A stretch of DNA of 64,000 nt, taken from NCBI RefSeq assembly GCF_003544935.1, contig NZ_CP032098.1, positions 124,001-188,000 of the forward strand. The letters are read 5' to 3'. Source of the stretch: Malaciobacter molluscorum LMG 25693 (lineage in GTDB: Bacteria; Campylobacterota; Campylobacteria; Campylobacterales; Arcobacteraceae). Positions 42,008 through 51,572 of this stretch are shown one piece after another (positions within the stretch are counted from its first letter, which is position 1; each line of letters starts with the position of its first letter). Below the pieces are notes generated by a model, which saw nothing but the letters and a program-made list of their open reading frames with translations, was not told the DNA's origin and ran no database searches. The position numbers and the translations under genes were made by a program.

Positions 42008-42844
42008 TCAATTGAAAAATTCTTTTGCTTCTTTTATATCCAAAATAATTTGTTCTTTTAAATCTTTAAAATTATCAAATTTTTTATTATCTCTTATTCT
42101 ATTTAAAAACTCAATTTCAACTTTATTGTAAGTTGTTTGTATATCATCTTTTAAAATATGAGTTTCAACTGCATAAGATCCATCCGTAGAGACTCTATTC
42201 CCTATAAATGTAACAGAATTATAAATATCATTTTTTATTTTTGTTTTTGTAATATATACACCTTCTTTTGGTAACAAAAAATCTTCGATTTGTAAATTAA
42301 TTGTAGGAACAAAATCACTTTTACCTAGACCTTGCCCTTTGATTTGAGAACCAACAATTTTATATTTTTTTCCTAAAAATTCATTTGCTTTTTTTATATC
42401 CCCATTTTTAATAAAATCTCTTATATATCTTGAATGTATTGCAATATCATTATTTTTAATTTCTTCTATTACAATAACTTCCCCATTAAATAGTTCTTTT
42501 AAATCTTCAACACAATACTTTCTATTTTTCCCAAAACAAAAATCAAATCCGACTACTATTTTTTTTAGATTAGGAAACTCTTCTTTTATTAATTTGATAA
42601 ACTCTTTACCTTCCAAATATTTGATATTGTCAAGTACATAATAATAAATAGGTAAATTTGTATATTCTTGTCTAAATCTTTTAGGAGTTAAATTAGAAAA
42701 TCCAGACTCAATAGTAACAATTGCTCCATTTTCATCTAAATTCTCAAAAAGTTTTTGATGAGCTATATGCATACCATCAAAACCCCCAATTGCAATTGAT
42801 TGAATATCTTTTTTATTTACTAAAGTAGAATAACTCTTCTTCAT
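42008..42844 (-). CDS. ribF: Bifunctional riboflavin kinase / FAD synthetase
   Basis: Converts riboflavin to FMN and FAD. The N-terminal adenylyltransferase domain shows SIAIGGFDGMHIAHQKLF, VVGFDFCFGKNRK and the SRYIRDFIKNGDI segment; the C-terminal kinase has GQGLGKSDFVPTINLQIED and GVYITKT. The start was set at 42844, because AGGGA lies 9 bases before it; the in-frame ATG at 42850 is only 3 bases from that site. Either way the 5' end lies inside tlyA, so translation is probably coupled. About 278 residues, slightly short for the family. Confidence 0.92.
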   Translation of the reverse strand: MKKSYSTLVNKKDIQSIAIGGFDGMHIAHQKLFENLDENGAIVTIESGFSNLTPKRFRQEYTNLPIYYYVLDNIKYLEGKEFIKLIKEEFPNLKKIVVGFDFCFGKNRKYCVEDLKELFNGEVIVIEEIKNNDIAIHSRYIRDFIKNGDIKKANEFLGKKYKIVGSQIKGQGLGKSDFVPTINLQIEDFLLPKEGVYITKTKIKNDIYNSVTFIGNRVSTDGSYAVETHILKDDIQTTYNKVEIEFLNRIRDNKKFDNFKDLKEQIILDIKEAKEFFN

Positions 42845-43526
42845 TTCCATCTTTCCCTTGTAGTTTACTTTTTGAATTATAAATTAGTTTCCAATTTAAA
42901 TGTATAGTTTCATCTATAAATCTTTTTCTTGCTAAATTTATAGCATTTTTATCTTTTACTACACCTTTTTTATCTCTTTTTACATTTTTCCCAACTTCAA
43001 ACTGTGGTTTAAAAAGAATAATAATCTTATCTTTTGCTAATCTATTAATATCATTTAAAATATTGTGTATTGAGATAAAAGAGACATCACAAGTTACAAT
43101 TTCAAAATTTTCGTTAGATTCAAAATCTCTAATATCTGTATTTTCAAAAAATTTAATTTTTTTATTTTCTTTGATTTTTTCATGTAATTGATTTGAACCA
43201 ACATCAATGCAATAAACATTTTTTACTTCATTTAATAATAAAATTTGAGTAAATCCACCTGTGCTACTACCTATATCTAATGCAATTTTATTTTTAATGT
43301 GTATATTTATTTCATCTAAAAAGTATTTTAGTTTATAAGCAGCTCTACTTACAAAAAAATCTTCTTCTAATATTTGAATATTAACTAAATTAGGATTTTC
43401 TATAATAAAAGAAGGTTTTGATATTAAAACTCCATTTACTTTTATTTTATTTGATTTTATAAGTTCTGTAGCTTTATTCCTACTTTGTATTTTACTATTT
43501 TTTGTAAGGTATTGGTCTAATCTCAT
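42813..43526 (-). CDS. tlyA: TlyA-type rRNA 2'-O-methyltransferase
   Basis: S4 RNA-binding domain (MRLDQYLTKNSKIQSRNKATELIKSN, 1-60) joined to an FtsJ-like methyltransferase (about 75-237) with the SAM motif ALDIGSSTGGFTQILL and the VTCDVSFISIH and LFKPQFEVGK catalytic segments. TlyA enzymes methylate 16S and/or 23S rRNA nucleotides and influence capreomycin sensitivity. 237 residues, of the expected length. It overlaps ribF. Confidence 0.93.
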   Translation of the reverse strand: MRLDQYLTKNSKIQSRNKATELIKSNKIKVNGVLISKPSFIIENPNLVNIQILEEDFFVSRAAYKLKYFLDEINIHIKNKIALDIGSSTGGFTQILLLNEVKNVYCIDVGSNQLHEKIKENKKIKFFENTDIRDFESNENFEIVTCDVSFISIHNILNDINRLAKDKIIILFKPQFEVGKNVKRDKKGVVKDKNAINLARKRFIDETIHLNWKLIYNSKSKLQGKDGNEEELFYFSK

Positions 43527-43605
43527 TTAGATATTATAATATAAACTTAATCAAAAATTGGTTATTTTTATAATTAAATTAATAATTTATTATAAAGAGA
43601 GAAAG

Positions 43606-44178
43606 TTGAATTTTGTAAAAGAAAATTTTTCTTCAATTTTTGAAGAAAAAAAATCTAAATTTATAGCTTATTTATTCCCTATTAGTAAATTTGATGATGT
43701 AATGAAATCACTAAAAGAAGAACATCCAAAAGCTAGACATCATGTTTATGCATATCGATATTTAAATGAATTTGATCAAATTGTTGAAAATAGTAGTGAT
43801 GATGGTGAGCCAAAAGGTACAAGTGGAAAACCTAGCTTAAATGTTTTATCAGGGCATGATTTAATAAATACAGCAGTTATTATAGTTAGATATTTTGGTG
43901 GAGTAAAATTAGGAACAGGTGGTTTAGTAAGAGCATATAGTGATGCTGTAAATAAAGTTATTGATACAGCAACTTTATTTAAATATGAAAAACTTTTATT
44001 TAAAACAATTATATGTGAATATTCAGAGTTGTCAAAAATTGAATATGATTTGCAACAATTAGATATACAAATTAAAAATAAATTTTTTTCTCAGCATGTA
44101 TTGTTAGAGTTAGAATCTACTAAAGAAAAATTTCAAAAACTAAATGAAATACTTCCACGACATATAAAAATAAAGTAA
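43606..44178 (+). CDS. YigZ/IMPACT family protein
   Basis: Protein of the UPF0029/IMPACT family, 190 residues. Recognisable segments are EEKKSKFIAYLFPISKFDD, KARHHVYAYRY and DDGEPKGTSGKPSLNVLSG followed by AVIIVRYFGGVKLGTGGLVRAYSDA, the family signature. The start is taken as TTG at 43606, downstream of an AGAGAG site, since conserved sequence begins there; a longer frame from TTG 43558 adds 16 hydrophobic residues. Role is unclear; translation-related functions are suspected for the family. Confidence 0.9.
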   Translation: MNFVKENFSSIFEEKKSKFIAYLFPISKFDDVMKSLKEEHPKARHHVYAYRYLNEFDQIVENSSDDGEPKGTSGKPSLNVLSGHDLINTAVIIVRYFGGVKLGTGGLVRAYSDAVNKVIDTATLFKYEKLLFKTIICEYSELSKIEYDLQQLDIQIKNKFFSQHVLLELESTKEKFQKLNEILPRHIKIK

Positions 44179-44222
44179 AAATCTATTATAATAATTTATA
44201 AAATTATTTTATTGGAGTTTTT

Positions 44223-45794
44223 ATGAAAATATGTATTACTATGTTACTTATATGTATTTCTCTTTTTTCAAAAGAAAAACCAAATGTTAAATTTGAAAAT
44301 TTACCTTTAAAAGAGTTAATAAAAATAAGCTCAAAAATCTTAAATAAAAACATATTATTAAATAGTGAAGTAAAAGGAAGTGTTGACTTCTATTCAACAA
44401 AATCTCTAAAAAAGGATCAATTATTAGTATTGTTAAAAAATGCCTTGAATACAAATGGATATGATTTAATAAATGAAAAATATTATTATAAAGTTGTAAA
44501 AAAAGATTCTAATTTAATAAAATCAAGAACAATTATATTAAAAAATATAGATGTTAATGAACTATATTTAAATCTAAAAAATATGAAAAATGAAATATTT
44601 AAAAATGTAAACTTTTTGAAAATGAATACAAATAATTCTATTACTTTAATAGGCAAAGAGAATAGTATAAATACTATATCTAAATATATTTCTAACATAG
44701 ATAGAAATAATAAAAAAAGAATCTCTAAAGTTATTACACTAAAAAATAGTGAAGCAAAAAATATTGTAAAAATAATAAATGATTATTTATTAAAAAATAA
44801 AATATCAAATTTATTTGTTTCTTTAGATAATAGTTCGAACTCATTAGTTTTAATAGGAAGCAATAAACAAATTTATTTAATTGAAAAATTAATAAGTCAA
44901 TTAGATAAAGATGAGGTTCAGGTATATTTAAAAGCTAAGATTGTTGAGGTAAATAGAACATTATTAAAAGAGGTTGGTTTAAAATATGGATTATTATCTG
45001 GAAAAACAAACAGCAGTGGAATATATACACTTGCTTCAAATTTTAATTCTAGAGTATCAAATACTTTTGATATTTCAGATATAGGTTTATCTTTACCAAC
45101 ATTAAAATCTTCTTTATCTCTAGCTGCAACTCTATCTTTACTTCAAGAAAATTATGCATTAAAAGTAGTTTCAGAACCATCAATTTTATGTATAAATAAT
45201 AAAAGTAGTTCAATTTATGTGGGAGAAAGTATATCTTTACAAACTGATTCAACTGTAACAACAGGAGGGAATACTTCTTATTCTTATGAAAGAACAGATA
45301 TTGGTTTAAAACTTGATGTGAAACCAAGAGTTTCTCAAGATATAAATAAAGTAAGATTAAATATAAAAACTATTTTAGAAGGTATAAAAAATAGTTCTAC
45401 AAATAATCAGCCAGATACTACTAAAAAGCAAATAAATACTTCTGTAATTGTGAAAAATGGTGAAAGTATTATATTGGGAGGATTAATAGAAAATAGAAAA
45501 GAAAATATTAATCAAAGTATTCCTTTTTTATCAAGCATACCTTTACTCGGAGATTTATTTAAATATAAAAATAGTCAAAATCTTCAAAAAAATTTAGTTG
45601 TAGTTATTACTCCTTATATTGTTCCCTATTCAAAAGATTTAACATTTATAAGAAATCAATTATCAAAGTTAAAAAGTATTGAAAATAGTTTCATAAATGA
45701 AATTATAAAAAAACAAAAACAGGATAATGAAGAAAAAAGATTAAGTGGTGAAGAATTACATAAAAAAAGAGTTAAAGAGATGTTAGGCATTTAA
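44223..45794 (+). CDS. Type II secretion / type IV pilus secretin
   Basis: Outer-membrane secretin of 523 residues. A signal peptide (about 1-17) is followed by secretin N domains (VKFENLPLKELIKISSKILNKNILL, then ITLKNSEAKNIVKIINDYL) and a C-terminal secretin domain with VQVYLKAKIVEVNR-like strand, VVSEPSILCINNKSSSIYVGE, and the signature VKNGESIILGGLIENRKE...PLLGDLFKYK. A GspD-like ring for export or DNA uptake is predicted. No ATPase, platform protein or pseudopilin lies nearby, so it is an isolated component here. A GGAG site precedes the ATG. Confidence 0.88.
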   Translation: MKICITMLLICISLFSKEKPNVKFENLPLKELIKISSKILNKNILLNSEVKGSVDFYSTKSLKKDQLLVLLKNALNTNGYDLINEKYYYKVVKKDSNLIKSRTIILKNIDVNELYLNLKNMKNEIFKNVNFLKMNTNNSITLIGKENSINTISKYISNIDRNNKKRISKVITLKNSEAKNIVKIINDYLLKNKISNLFVSLDNSSNSLVLIGSNKQIYLIEKLISQLDKDEVQVYLKAKIVEVNRTLLKEVGLKYGLLSGKTNSSGIYTLASNFNSRVSNTFDISDIGLSLPTLKSSLSLAATLSLLQENYALKVVSEPSILCINNKSSSIYVGESISLQTDSTVTTGGNTSYSYERTDIGLKLDVKPRVSQDINKVRLNIKTILEGIKNSSTNNQPDTTKKQINTSVIVKNGESIILGGLIENRKENINQSIPFLSSIPLLGDLFKYKNSQNLQKNLVVVITPYIVPYSKDLTFIRNQLSKLKSIENSFINEIIKKQKQDNEEKRLSGEELHKKRVKEMLGI

Positions 45795-45796
45795 TA

Positions 45797-46414
45797 TTAT
45801 ATAACTTTTTTTAATAAATCTTCTTCAATTAAAGAGTTTCTTAATCTATTCTCCTGTGATTCACTTGAAAGAATTTTATTACAATCACTACATAATGTAA
45901 TTAAGTTTTCAAAATTATATCCTCCACCTTTTGATAAAGGTTTTACAAAAGATACATAAGCATCAGAAGAACTTATTTTTAGTCCACATCTTTTACATTT
46001 ACAATTGTCTCTTCTATAAGTGAAATCTTTTCTTTTTATCCAATCATTTGGTCTTCTATTATTTATAGGTTTAGAACCAGCTTCATAATTTGACCATAAT
46101 AAGTCTTTATCTATACAATCTTGTGTTTGTAATTCATATTCATAATCAATAAATTGAGAGACTAAATCTTCAATTATTAAAATTTGTCTTCTTTTACTAT
46201 CTTTTTCATTTTCTGTTTTCTTTATAATATTATTTAATTCAAATTTTATATTAGGATATGTCTCTTTTAAATGAATTCTTATATCATGTAAAAAACTATT
46301 AAAATCTCCATTTCTTCTAAATAACTTGTACACTTTTTTTCTATAAATATATAAAGGTATTATACATAATATTATTATACTACCACTTATTATAAAATCT
46401 AAATCTAGATGCAT
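45797..46414 (-). CDS. Membrane-anchored degenerate HNH-domain protein
   Basis: A 205-residue protein with one N-terminal transmembrane helix (7-24), a middle helical region and an HNH-type zinc scaffold at about 130-180. The two CX2C pairs (C140/C143 in CKCKRCG and C175/C178 in LCSDC) and N170 are kept. The catalytic His expected in an (E/V)DHIIPLSKGG motif is replaced: the sequence is VSFVKPLSKGG, with F156 at the His position, and the final His is N179. Nuclease activity is therefore doubtful. It is convergent with the secretin gene (2-base gap) and one base downstream of the FrdB/HdrB-like gene. Confidence 0.75.
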   Translation of the reverse strand: MHLDLDFIISGSIIILCIIPLYIYRKKVYKLFRRNGDFNSFLHDIRIHLKETYPNIKFELNNIIKKTENEKDSKRRQILIIEDLVSQFIDYEYELQTQDCIDKDLLWSNYEAGSKPINNRRPNDWIKRKDFTYRRDNCKCKRCGLKISSSDAYVSFVKPLSKGGGYNFENLITLCSDCNKILSSESQENRLRNSLIEEDLLKKVI

Positions 46415-46415
46415 A

Positions 46416-47510
46416 TTAGATTATTCCTGGATTAATTGAATGTTTTTTAAAAAAGTTATTTGCTTCATTAAAATTACCTTCAACAAGTAAATTTAGTTCT
46501 TGTAGATGTAAGATTGGCAAATTAATTTCTCTTTTAAGCTGCTTTTTTAACTCTTTTCTATTATAATCAAAGATATAAAAATCATAAATATTATTAACTA
46601 CTAAAAAGTCACTACCTTTGTCAAATGCTTCTTGTATAATTTCACCCGCAATTTTAAATGTTAGATTTTTATTAATATGAAAACTAGATTTATTTAAATC
46701 TACATCTTTTGTATCTAAATCAATTATCTTACAAGCAAGCTTTTTTAAATATGATTTTATAAAATGATTATTTTCTCCATAATATGATATGTTAAAATCT
46801 TTAAAATTATTTTTAATATTAATATTAATTGAAGAAAGTTCTTTCAAATTAAAATTTGTTGTTTTGTTTATTTTAAAATTTTGTTCTTCATCTTTTTTAT
46901 AAAAATTTAATTCTTTTTTTAGTTTTAATATTTTATTTTCTATATTTTCATCAAAGTTAAAAATTCTATTCTTTAAACTTGTATGATATTGTATTCCAGT
47001 TGGATATTGTTTAATCACTTTTAAAATTTTATTTTTTAGATTTGCTTTTTTTTCTATTATATAATCTGCTAATAGAAGAGTAGAATCTCCAATATAATTT
47101 TTTTCAAAATTTAAAGTATTTGATGCATAATAATATTTTTTTAAAGATTTATAATATACCTTGTCATCTTCATCTAAAAATTCATCTAAAATTTCAAGTC
47201 TTTCATAAAAATCATTATCATTGATTATTAAATCAGTCATTGCTCTTCTTTTTGATAATGGTTCTATGATTAACTCATTATTAAAGTTATTATAAATATC
47301 TTCTAAATTTATAGAACAATCGACAACTAAATTATTTAATATAATCTGTGAGTCTTCATTTTTATCATAGAAAAATTCATCTTCTTCATTCATTGTATTT
47401 AATAAATCAAGTAGCGTTTTTTCATTTTTAGTTTTTATAAAATATTTTTTATAAAATGGAACATAATCAGACTTATAATCAAATCTAAAAAGTGATATCT
47501 CAAATTTCAT
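46416..47510 (-). CDS. Cysteine-less FrdB/SdhB-like protein with HdrB-like C-terminus
   Basis: A 364-residue soluble protein. Residues 4-105 follow the N-terminal domain of fumarate reductase/succinate dehydrogenase iron-sulfur subunits (ISLFRFDYKSD, TLLDLLNTMNEE, then ELIIEPLSKRRAMTDLIIN with FYERL), and 119-151 follow their cluster domain (YKSLKKYYYASN...KNYIGDSTLLLADYI). Residues about 286-346 recall HdrB C-termini (AGEIIQEAFDKGSDFLVV, FDYNRKELKKQL, LPILHLQELNLLV). Only C65 and C260 remain, so no cluster is expected. Likely a DUF5644/HdrB C-terminal-domain protein of Campylobacterota. Probably co-transcribed with murA upstream. Function unknown. Confidence 0.6.
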   Translation of the reverse strand: MKFEISLFRFDYKSDYVPFYKKYFIKTKNEKTLLDLLNTMNEEDEFFYDKNEDSQIILNNLVVDCSINLEDIYNNFNNELIIEPLSKRRAMTDLIINDNDFYERLEILDEFLDEDDKVYYKSLKKYYYASNTLNFEKNYIGDSTLLLADYIIEKKANLKNKILKVIKQYPTGIQYHTSLKNRIFNFDENIENKILKLKKELNFYKKDEEQNFKINKTTNFNLKELSSININIKNNFKDFNISYYGENNHFIKSYLKKLACKIIDLDTKDVDLNKSSFHINKNLTFKIAGEIIQEAFDKGSDFLVVNNIYDFYIFDYNRKELKKQLKREINLPILHLQELNLLVEGNFNEANNFFKKHSINPGII

Positions 47511-47525
47511 ACTATTAACCTTTTA

Positions 47526-48791
47526 TTATTCGTCAAATCTTTTAATATCCACACCTATTTTACTTAATTTACCTTCTAAATCTTCATATCCTCTATCTAA
47601 ATGGTAAATTCTGTGAATATTTGTTTCTCCTTTTGCAACTAATGCTGCTAAAACAAGTGCTGATGAGGCTCTTAAATCTGTAGCCATAACATCTGTACCA
47701 TTTAAACTATTTGTAGTTCCATTTATAGTTGCAATATTTCCATTTAAATGAATATCTGCACCTAATCTTAATAGTTCGCTAACATGCATAAACCTATTTT
47801 CAAAGAGTCTTTCATCAATTGTACTTGCTCCATTTGCTTGTGTTGCTAAAGCCATAAACTGTGCTTGCATATCAGTAGGAAAACCTGGATATTCAGAAGT
47901 GATAATATTTACTGGTTTTATTTCATCTGTTGGAAGAATTGTTAATGAATCTTCAGCTTGTATAATCTTAAAATTCATCTCTTCAAGTTTAGATATAACT
48001 GCTTCTAAATGTAATGGAATTACATTTTTTATTTTAATTTCTGAATTTGTAATTGCTGCTGCACATAAATATGTACCTGCTTCAATTCTATCAGGAATGA
48101 TATCAAAATCTTTAAATTCAAGTAACTTTCCATTTGTTCCTTCTATGCTGATTTTTGATGTTCCAATCCCTTCAATCTTTATTCCAGCATTTTGTAATAC
48201 TTCACATAATTGAACAATTTCTGGTTCTTTTGCAGCGTTTATTATAGTTGTAATTCCTGTTGCTAAACTTGCTGCCATTATTATATTTTCTGTTCCACCT
48301 ACTGTGACTTTATCAAATACAATTTTTGTTCCTTTCAGACCACTTTCACAAATTGCTTGAATATATCCATTTTTTATTTTGATTGTTGCACCCATTTGTT
48401 CTAATGCTTTTAGATGTAAATCAACTGGTCTTTGTCCAATTGCACATCCACCTGGAAGTGATACTTCACAATGTCCAAATCTTGCAAGTAATGGACCTAA
48501 AACTAGAATTGATGCTCTCATTGTTTTAACAATATCATATGTTGCTTTTGTTTTATTTATTTTAGATGTATTTATATCTATTAAATTTTTATTTCTAGAG
48601 TAAGAACTACCTAATTTTTCTAATAATTTTAATAAAGTATTTATATCTACTACATCTGGCAAATTACCTATTTTAATATCATTTTTAGCTAATATTGTTG
48701 AAGCTAATAGCGGCAGTGCAGCATTTTTAGCACCTGAAATAGATATCTCTCCTTGTAGTTTTTTCTTCCCTATAATCTTTAAGTATTTCAT
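47526..48791 (-). CDS. murA: UDP-N-acetylglucosamine 1-carboxyvinyltransferase
   Basis: First committed enzyme of peptidoglycan synthesis, adding enolpyruvate to UDP-GlcNAc. The 421-residue EPSP-synthase-like protein has [15 protein letters not shown] at the start, the catalytic cysteine in [16 protein letters not shown] (fosfomycin target), and [17 protein letters not shown]-like and RVMHV-equivalent [16 protein letters not shown] segments. It is the first gene of a - strand run with the FrdB/HdrB-like gene 15 bases downstream and the HNH-like gene. Confidence 0.96.
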   Translation of the reverse strand: MKYLKIIGKKKLQGEISISGAKNAALPLLASTILAKNDIKIGNLPDVVDINTLLKLLEKLGSSYSRNKNLIDINTSKINKTKATYDIVKTMRASILVLGPLLARFGHCEVSLPGGCAIGQRPVDLHLKALEQMGATIKIKNGYIQAICESGLKGTKIVFDKVTVGGTENIIMAASLATGITTIINAAKEPEIVQLCEVLQNAGIKIEGIGTSKISIEGTNGKLLEFKDFDIIPDRIEAGTYLCAAAITNSEIKIKNVIPLHLEAVISKLEEMNFKIIQAEDSLTILPTDEIKPVNIITSEYPGFPTDMQAQFMALATQANGASTIDERLFENRFMHVSELLRLGADIHLNGNIATINGTTNSLNGTDVMATDLRASSALVLAALVAKGETNIHRIYHLDRGYEDLEGKLSKIGVDIKRFDE

Positions 48792-48943
48792 TCTTTTCCT
48801 AAGTTTTATCTAATTAATTGTATATTCGCATATATTTTATCAAATAAATACTAAAAACATTAGTATGGTAATTTAAGCATAAATAATAATGATAATTTAA
48901 TTATTAACTTATTAGAATTTCGCTTTTTATTTTAGGATAGGTT

Positions 48944-49828
48944 ATGAAAGAAGATGTCTCATTGGGTATTAAATATATGTTATTAGCTTCCTTACTTTTT
49001 GCATTTATGGGAGCAAGTGCAAAAGAATTAAGTGATTCTATGAGTTCTGTTGAAGTAGTATTTTTTAGAAATGTATTTGGTGTGCTAATAATACTTTTTT
49101 CTATTTATAAAAGACCATTAAACCAAATTGGAGGAAAACCTTTTTTATTAATTTTTAGGGGAACTATAGGTTTTGTTGCATTATTAATGTTCTTTTATAA
49201 TATTTCTGAAATTCCACTTGGTGAAGCAATGACTTTTTCAAGAACATCAACTATATTCACAGCAATTTTTGCATATATTTTTGTAAAAGAAAAATTAGGA
49301 TTTAAGGGATGGTTGGGTGTATTTGTAGGTTTTATTGGAATTTTATTTATAACAAAATTTGATGGTAGTAATTTGGACAAAACAGATTGGTTAGGTATTT
49401 TATGTGGTGTAGGTGCGGCTCTTGCTTATACTTCAATTCGAGAATTAAAAAATTATTATGATGGAAGAGTTATTGTTCTTTCTTTTATGGGAATAGGAAC
49501 AATTGGACCATTACTGTTGATGCTTATTTCTCAATTTTATACTAATGAAAAGTTTGATTTTATGTTAGCAACTTTTGTAATGCCAAGAACTAAAGATATT
49601 CTATATATTATACTTTTGGGATTATTTGCAACATATGCTCAAATTTTTATGACAAAAGCATATTCTTGCGCAAAAGCGGGAATTATTGGTACAATATCTT
49701 ATTCAAATATTGCATTTTCAATAATATTAGGAATTATTTTAGGTGATACATTTCCTGATATTTGGATTATTTTAGGTATACTTTTAATAGTTGTAAGTGG
49801 ATTTTTAGTTTCGTTAAAAAAGGATTAG
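48944..49828 (+). CDS. DMT superfamily (EamA) transporter
   Basis: Inner-membrane transporter of 294 residues with about ten hydrophobic helices arranged as two EamA repeats: the first with KYMLLASLLFAFMGASAKELS and VVFFRNVFGVLIILFS, the second with WLGILCGVGAALAYTSIRELK. Substrate is unknown; family members export amino acids, metabolites or drugs. An AGGATAGG site precedes the ATG. It ends one base before the GltB-like gene. Confidence 0.87.
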   Translation: MKEDVSLGIKYMLLASLLFAFMGASAKELSDSMSSVEVVFFRNVFGVLIILFSIYKRPLNQIGGKPFLLIFRGTIGFVALLMFFYNISEIPLGEAMTFSRTSTIFTAIFAYIFVKEKLGFKGWLGVFVGFIGILFITKFDGSNLDKTDWLGILCGVGAALAYTSIRELKNYYDGRVIVLSFMGIGTIGPLLLMLISQFYTNEKFDFMLATFVMPRTKDILYIILLGLFATYAQIFMTKAYSCAKAGIIGTISYSNIAFSIILGIILGDTFPDIWIILGILLIVVSGFLVSLKKD

Positions 49829-49829
49829 T

Positions 49830-51572
49830 ATGAATGATTTTGTGTTAATAATTGATATAATGATTGCGCTTTTCGTTATTGTAATTATTGCTTGGTATAT
49901 CCATGACAAATATGTTCAAAGAGATCACCAACTTTTGGTAAATTATCCAATAATTGGTAGATTAAGGTATCTATTTGAAGAGTTTAGAGAACCATTTAGA
50001 CAATATTTTGGGGATGAAAAATTCTATGAGTCTAAAGATAAGCTTGATTGGGTTTATAAAGCTGCTAGAGATTTGCCTAATTATGCATCTTTTTCTCCTT
50101 CTCAACCTTTACCTAAACCAAAATTTATGTTAAGACATGCAAATATAGTTTTAAATGAAAATGAAGTTGATACTCATTTTGGAGTAACTTTTGGAGAAAA
50201 TAAAAAATATTCTTATCATGCAAAATCAATTATTGCAAGAAGTGCAATGAGTGATGGGTCAATTTCACCAGAAGGTACAAGAGCTTTTGTTCGTGGAGCA
50301 TTTATGGGAGGATTTCCTATTAATTCAGGTGAAGGAGGTTTAACTTCTAACTTTTTTGTTACACATAGAAATTATAACCCTTCTTATATGACAGAAGTTC
50401 ATGGTACTATTACTCAACGATTTGTAAAAAAAGTTGTACAAAAACTTTTTAATGGTGCAATGGCTGCTGATGTGTATAGAAGTTTAGTTTTTAAAAAAGA
50501 TCCAGAAGCTGAAACTTATGTATTTGATTTAAAATCAGAAGTATTTCATCGACCAAACTGGGAAGCTCATTTAGAAAACTTTCCCGAAGAAGTTCCTGAA
50601 GATATGCCGGATATAATTTTACAATTGAGTTCTGGGTTATATGGAGCAAGGGATAAGCAAGGTAATTTTGATCCTGATAGATACCAAAAAACTATGCGTT
50701 TTTGTAAAATGACAGAGATTAAAATGGCCCAAGGAGCTAAACAAACGGGTGGAAAACTTATTGCAGATAAAGTAAGTCCTGCCATTGCTTATTATAGAAA
50801 TGTAGAAGCACATAAAGATCTCTTTTCACCAAATAGATTTCCTTATGCAAATACTGTAGAAGAATTATTTGATTTTGTAGGAAGATTACAATCTTTATCA
50901 AATAAACCAGTTGGTTTAAAAATAGTAATCTCAGATATTGAAAATATTGAACCATATGCAAAAGAGATAAAAAAAAGAATAGATGAAGGAAATAGTGCTT
51001 ATCCTGATTTTATATCAATTGATGGAGGAAGTGGAGGAAGTGCTACTGCTCCAATTGAAATGATGGAAAGAATTGGACTTGATGCTAGAGATTCTATTTA
51101 TTTAGTTGATAAAATATTAACAGATTATAATGTGCGAGATAAAATTAAACTTGTTGCAAGTGGAAAAGTTTTAACTCCTGATGATGTAATAGTTTTAATG
51201 TCTTTAGGTGCTGATTTTATACAAATTGCAAGAGGATTTATGATGAGTGCTGGATGTATTAGAGCAAGATATTGTTCTGGAACAAATGGTCACGAATGTC
51301 CTGTTGGATTGGCAACTCAAAATAAAAGTAAAAGAAAAAAATATTTTGTGTATAAACATGCAAAATATGTAAGAGATTATCATAATAATTTATTAAAAGG
51401 TGTAAAAGGCTTACTTGCTGTAATGGGATTAAGTAATATTAGTAAATTAAATAGACATAGACTTATTTTTGTAGATGCAGATGGTAAAGTACATGATAAT
51501 ATTGATCAAGTTTTTAAAAGAAGATTAGATATAGGTAAAGATAAAGAGGACGAATTTTATGAACTTAGATAA
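49830..51572 (+). CDS. Membrane-anchored GltB-like FMN-binding protein
   Basis: 580 residues of the FMN-binding glutamate synthase family. A single N-terminal membrane span (about 5-24) precedes the central FMN/synthase domain, with FISIDGGSGGSATAPIEMMERIGL, KLVASGKVLTPDDVIVLMSLGADFIQIARGFMMSAGCI, and a cysteine cluster CIRARYCSGTNGHECPVG that matches the [3Fe-4S] motif of GltB. The amidotransferase and GltD parts are absent, so true glutamate synthase activity is unlikely on its own. It overlaps the DUF6394 gene by 14 bases. Confidence 0.85.
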   Translation: MNDFVLIIDIMIALFVIVIIAWYIHDKYVQRDHQLLVNYPIIGRLRYLFEEFREPFRQYFGDEKFYESKDKLDWVYKAARDLPNYASFSPSQPLPKPKFMLRHANIVLNENEVDTHFGVTFGENKKYSYHAKSIIARSAMSDGSISPEGTRAFVRGAFMGGFPINSGEGGLTSNFFVTHRNYNPSYMTEVHGTITQRFVKKVVQKLFNGAMAADVYRSLVFKKDPEAETYVFDLKSEVFHRPNWEAHLENFPEEVPEDMPDIILQLSSGLYGARDKQGNFDPDRYQKTMRFCKMTEIKMAQGAKQTGGKLIADKVSPAIAYYRNVEAHKDLFSPNRFPYANTVEELFDFVGRLQSLSNKPVGLKIVISDIENIEPYAKEIKKRIDEGNSAYPDFISIDGGSGGSATAPIEMMERIGLDARDSIYLVDKILTDYNVRDKIKLVASGKVLTPDDVIVLMSLGADFIQIARGFMMSAGCIRARYCSGTNGHECPVGLATQNKSKRKKYFVYKHAKYVRDYHNNLLKGVKGLLAVMGLSNISKLNRHRLIFVDADGKVHDNIDQVFKRRLDIGKDKEDEFYELR

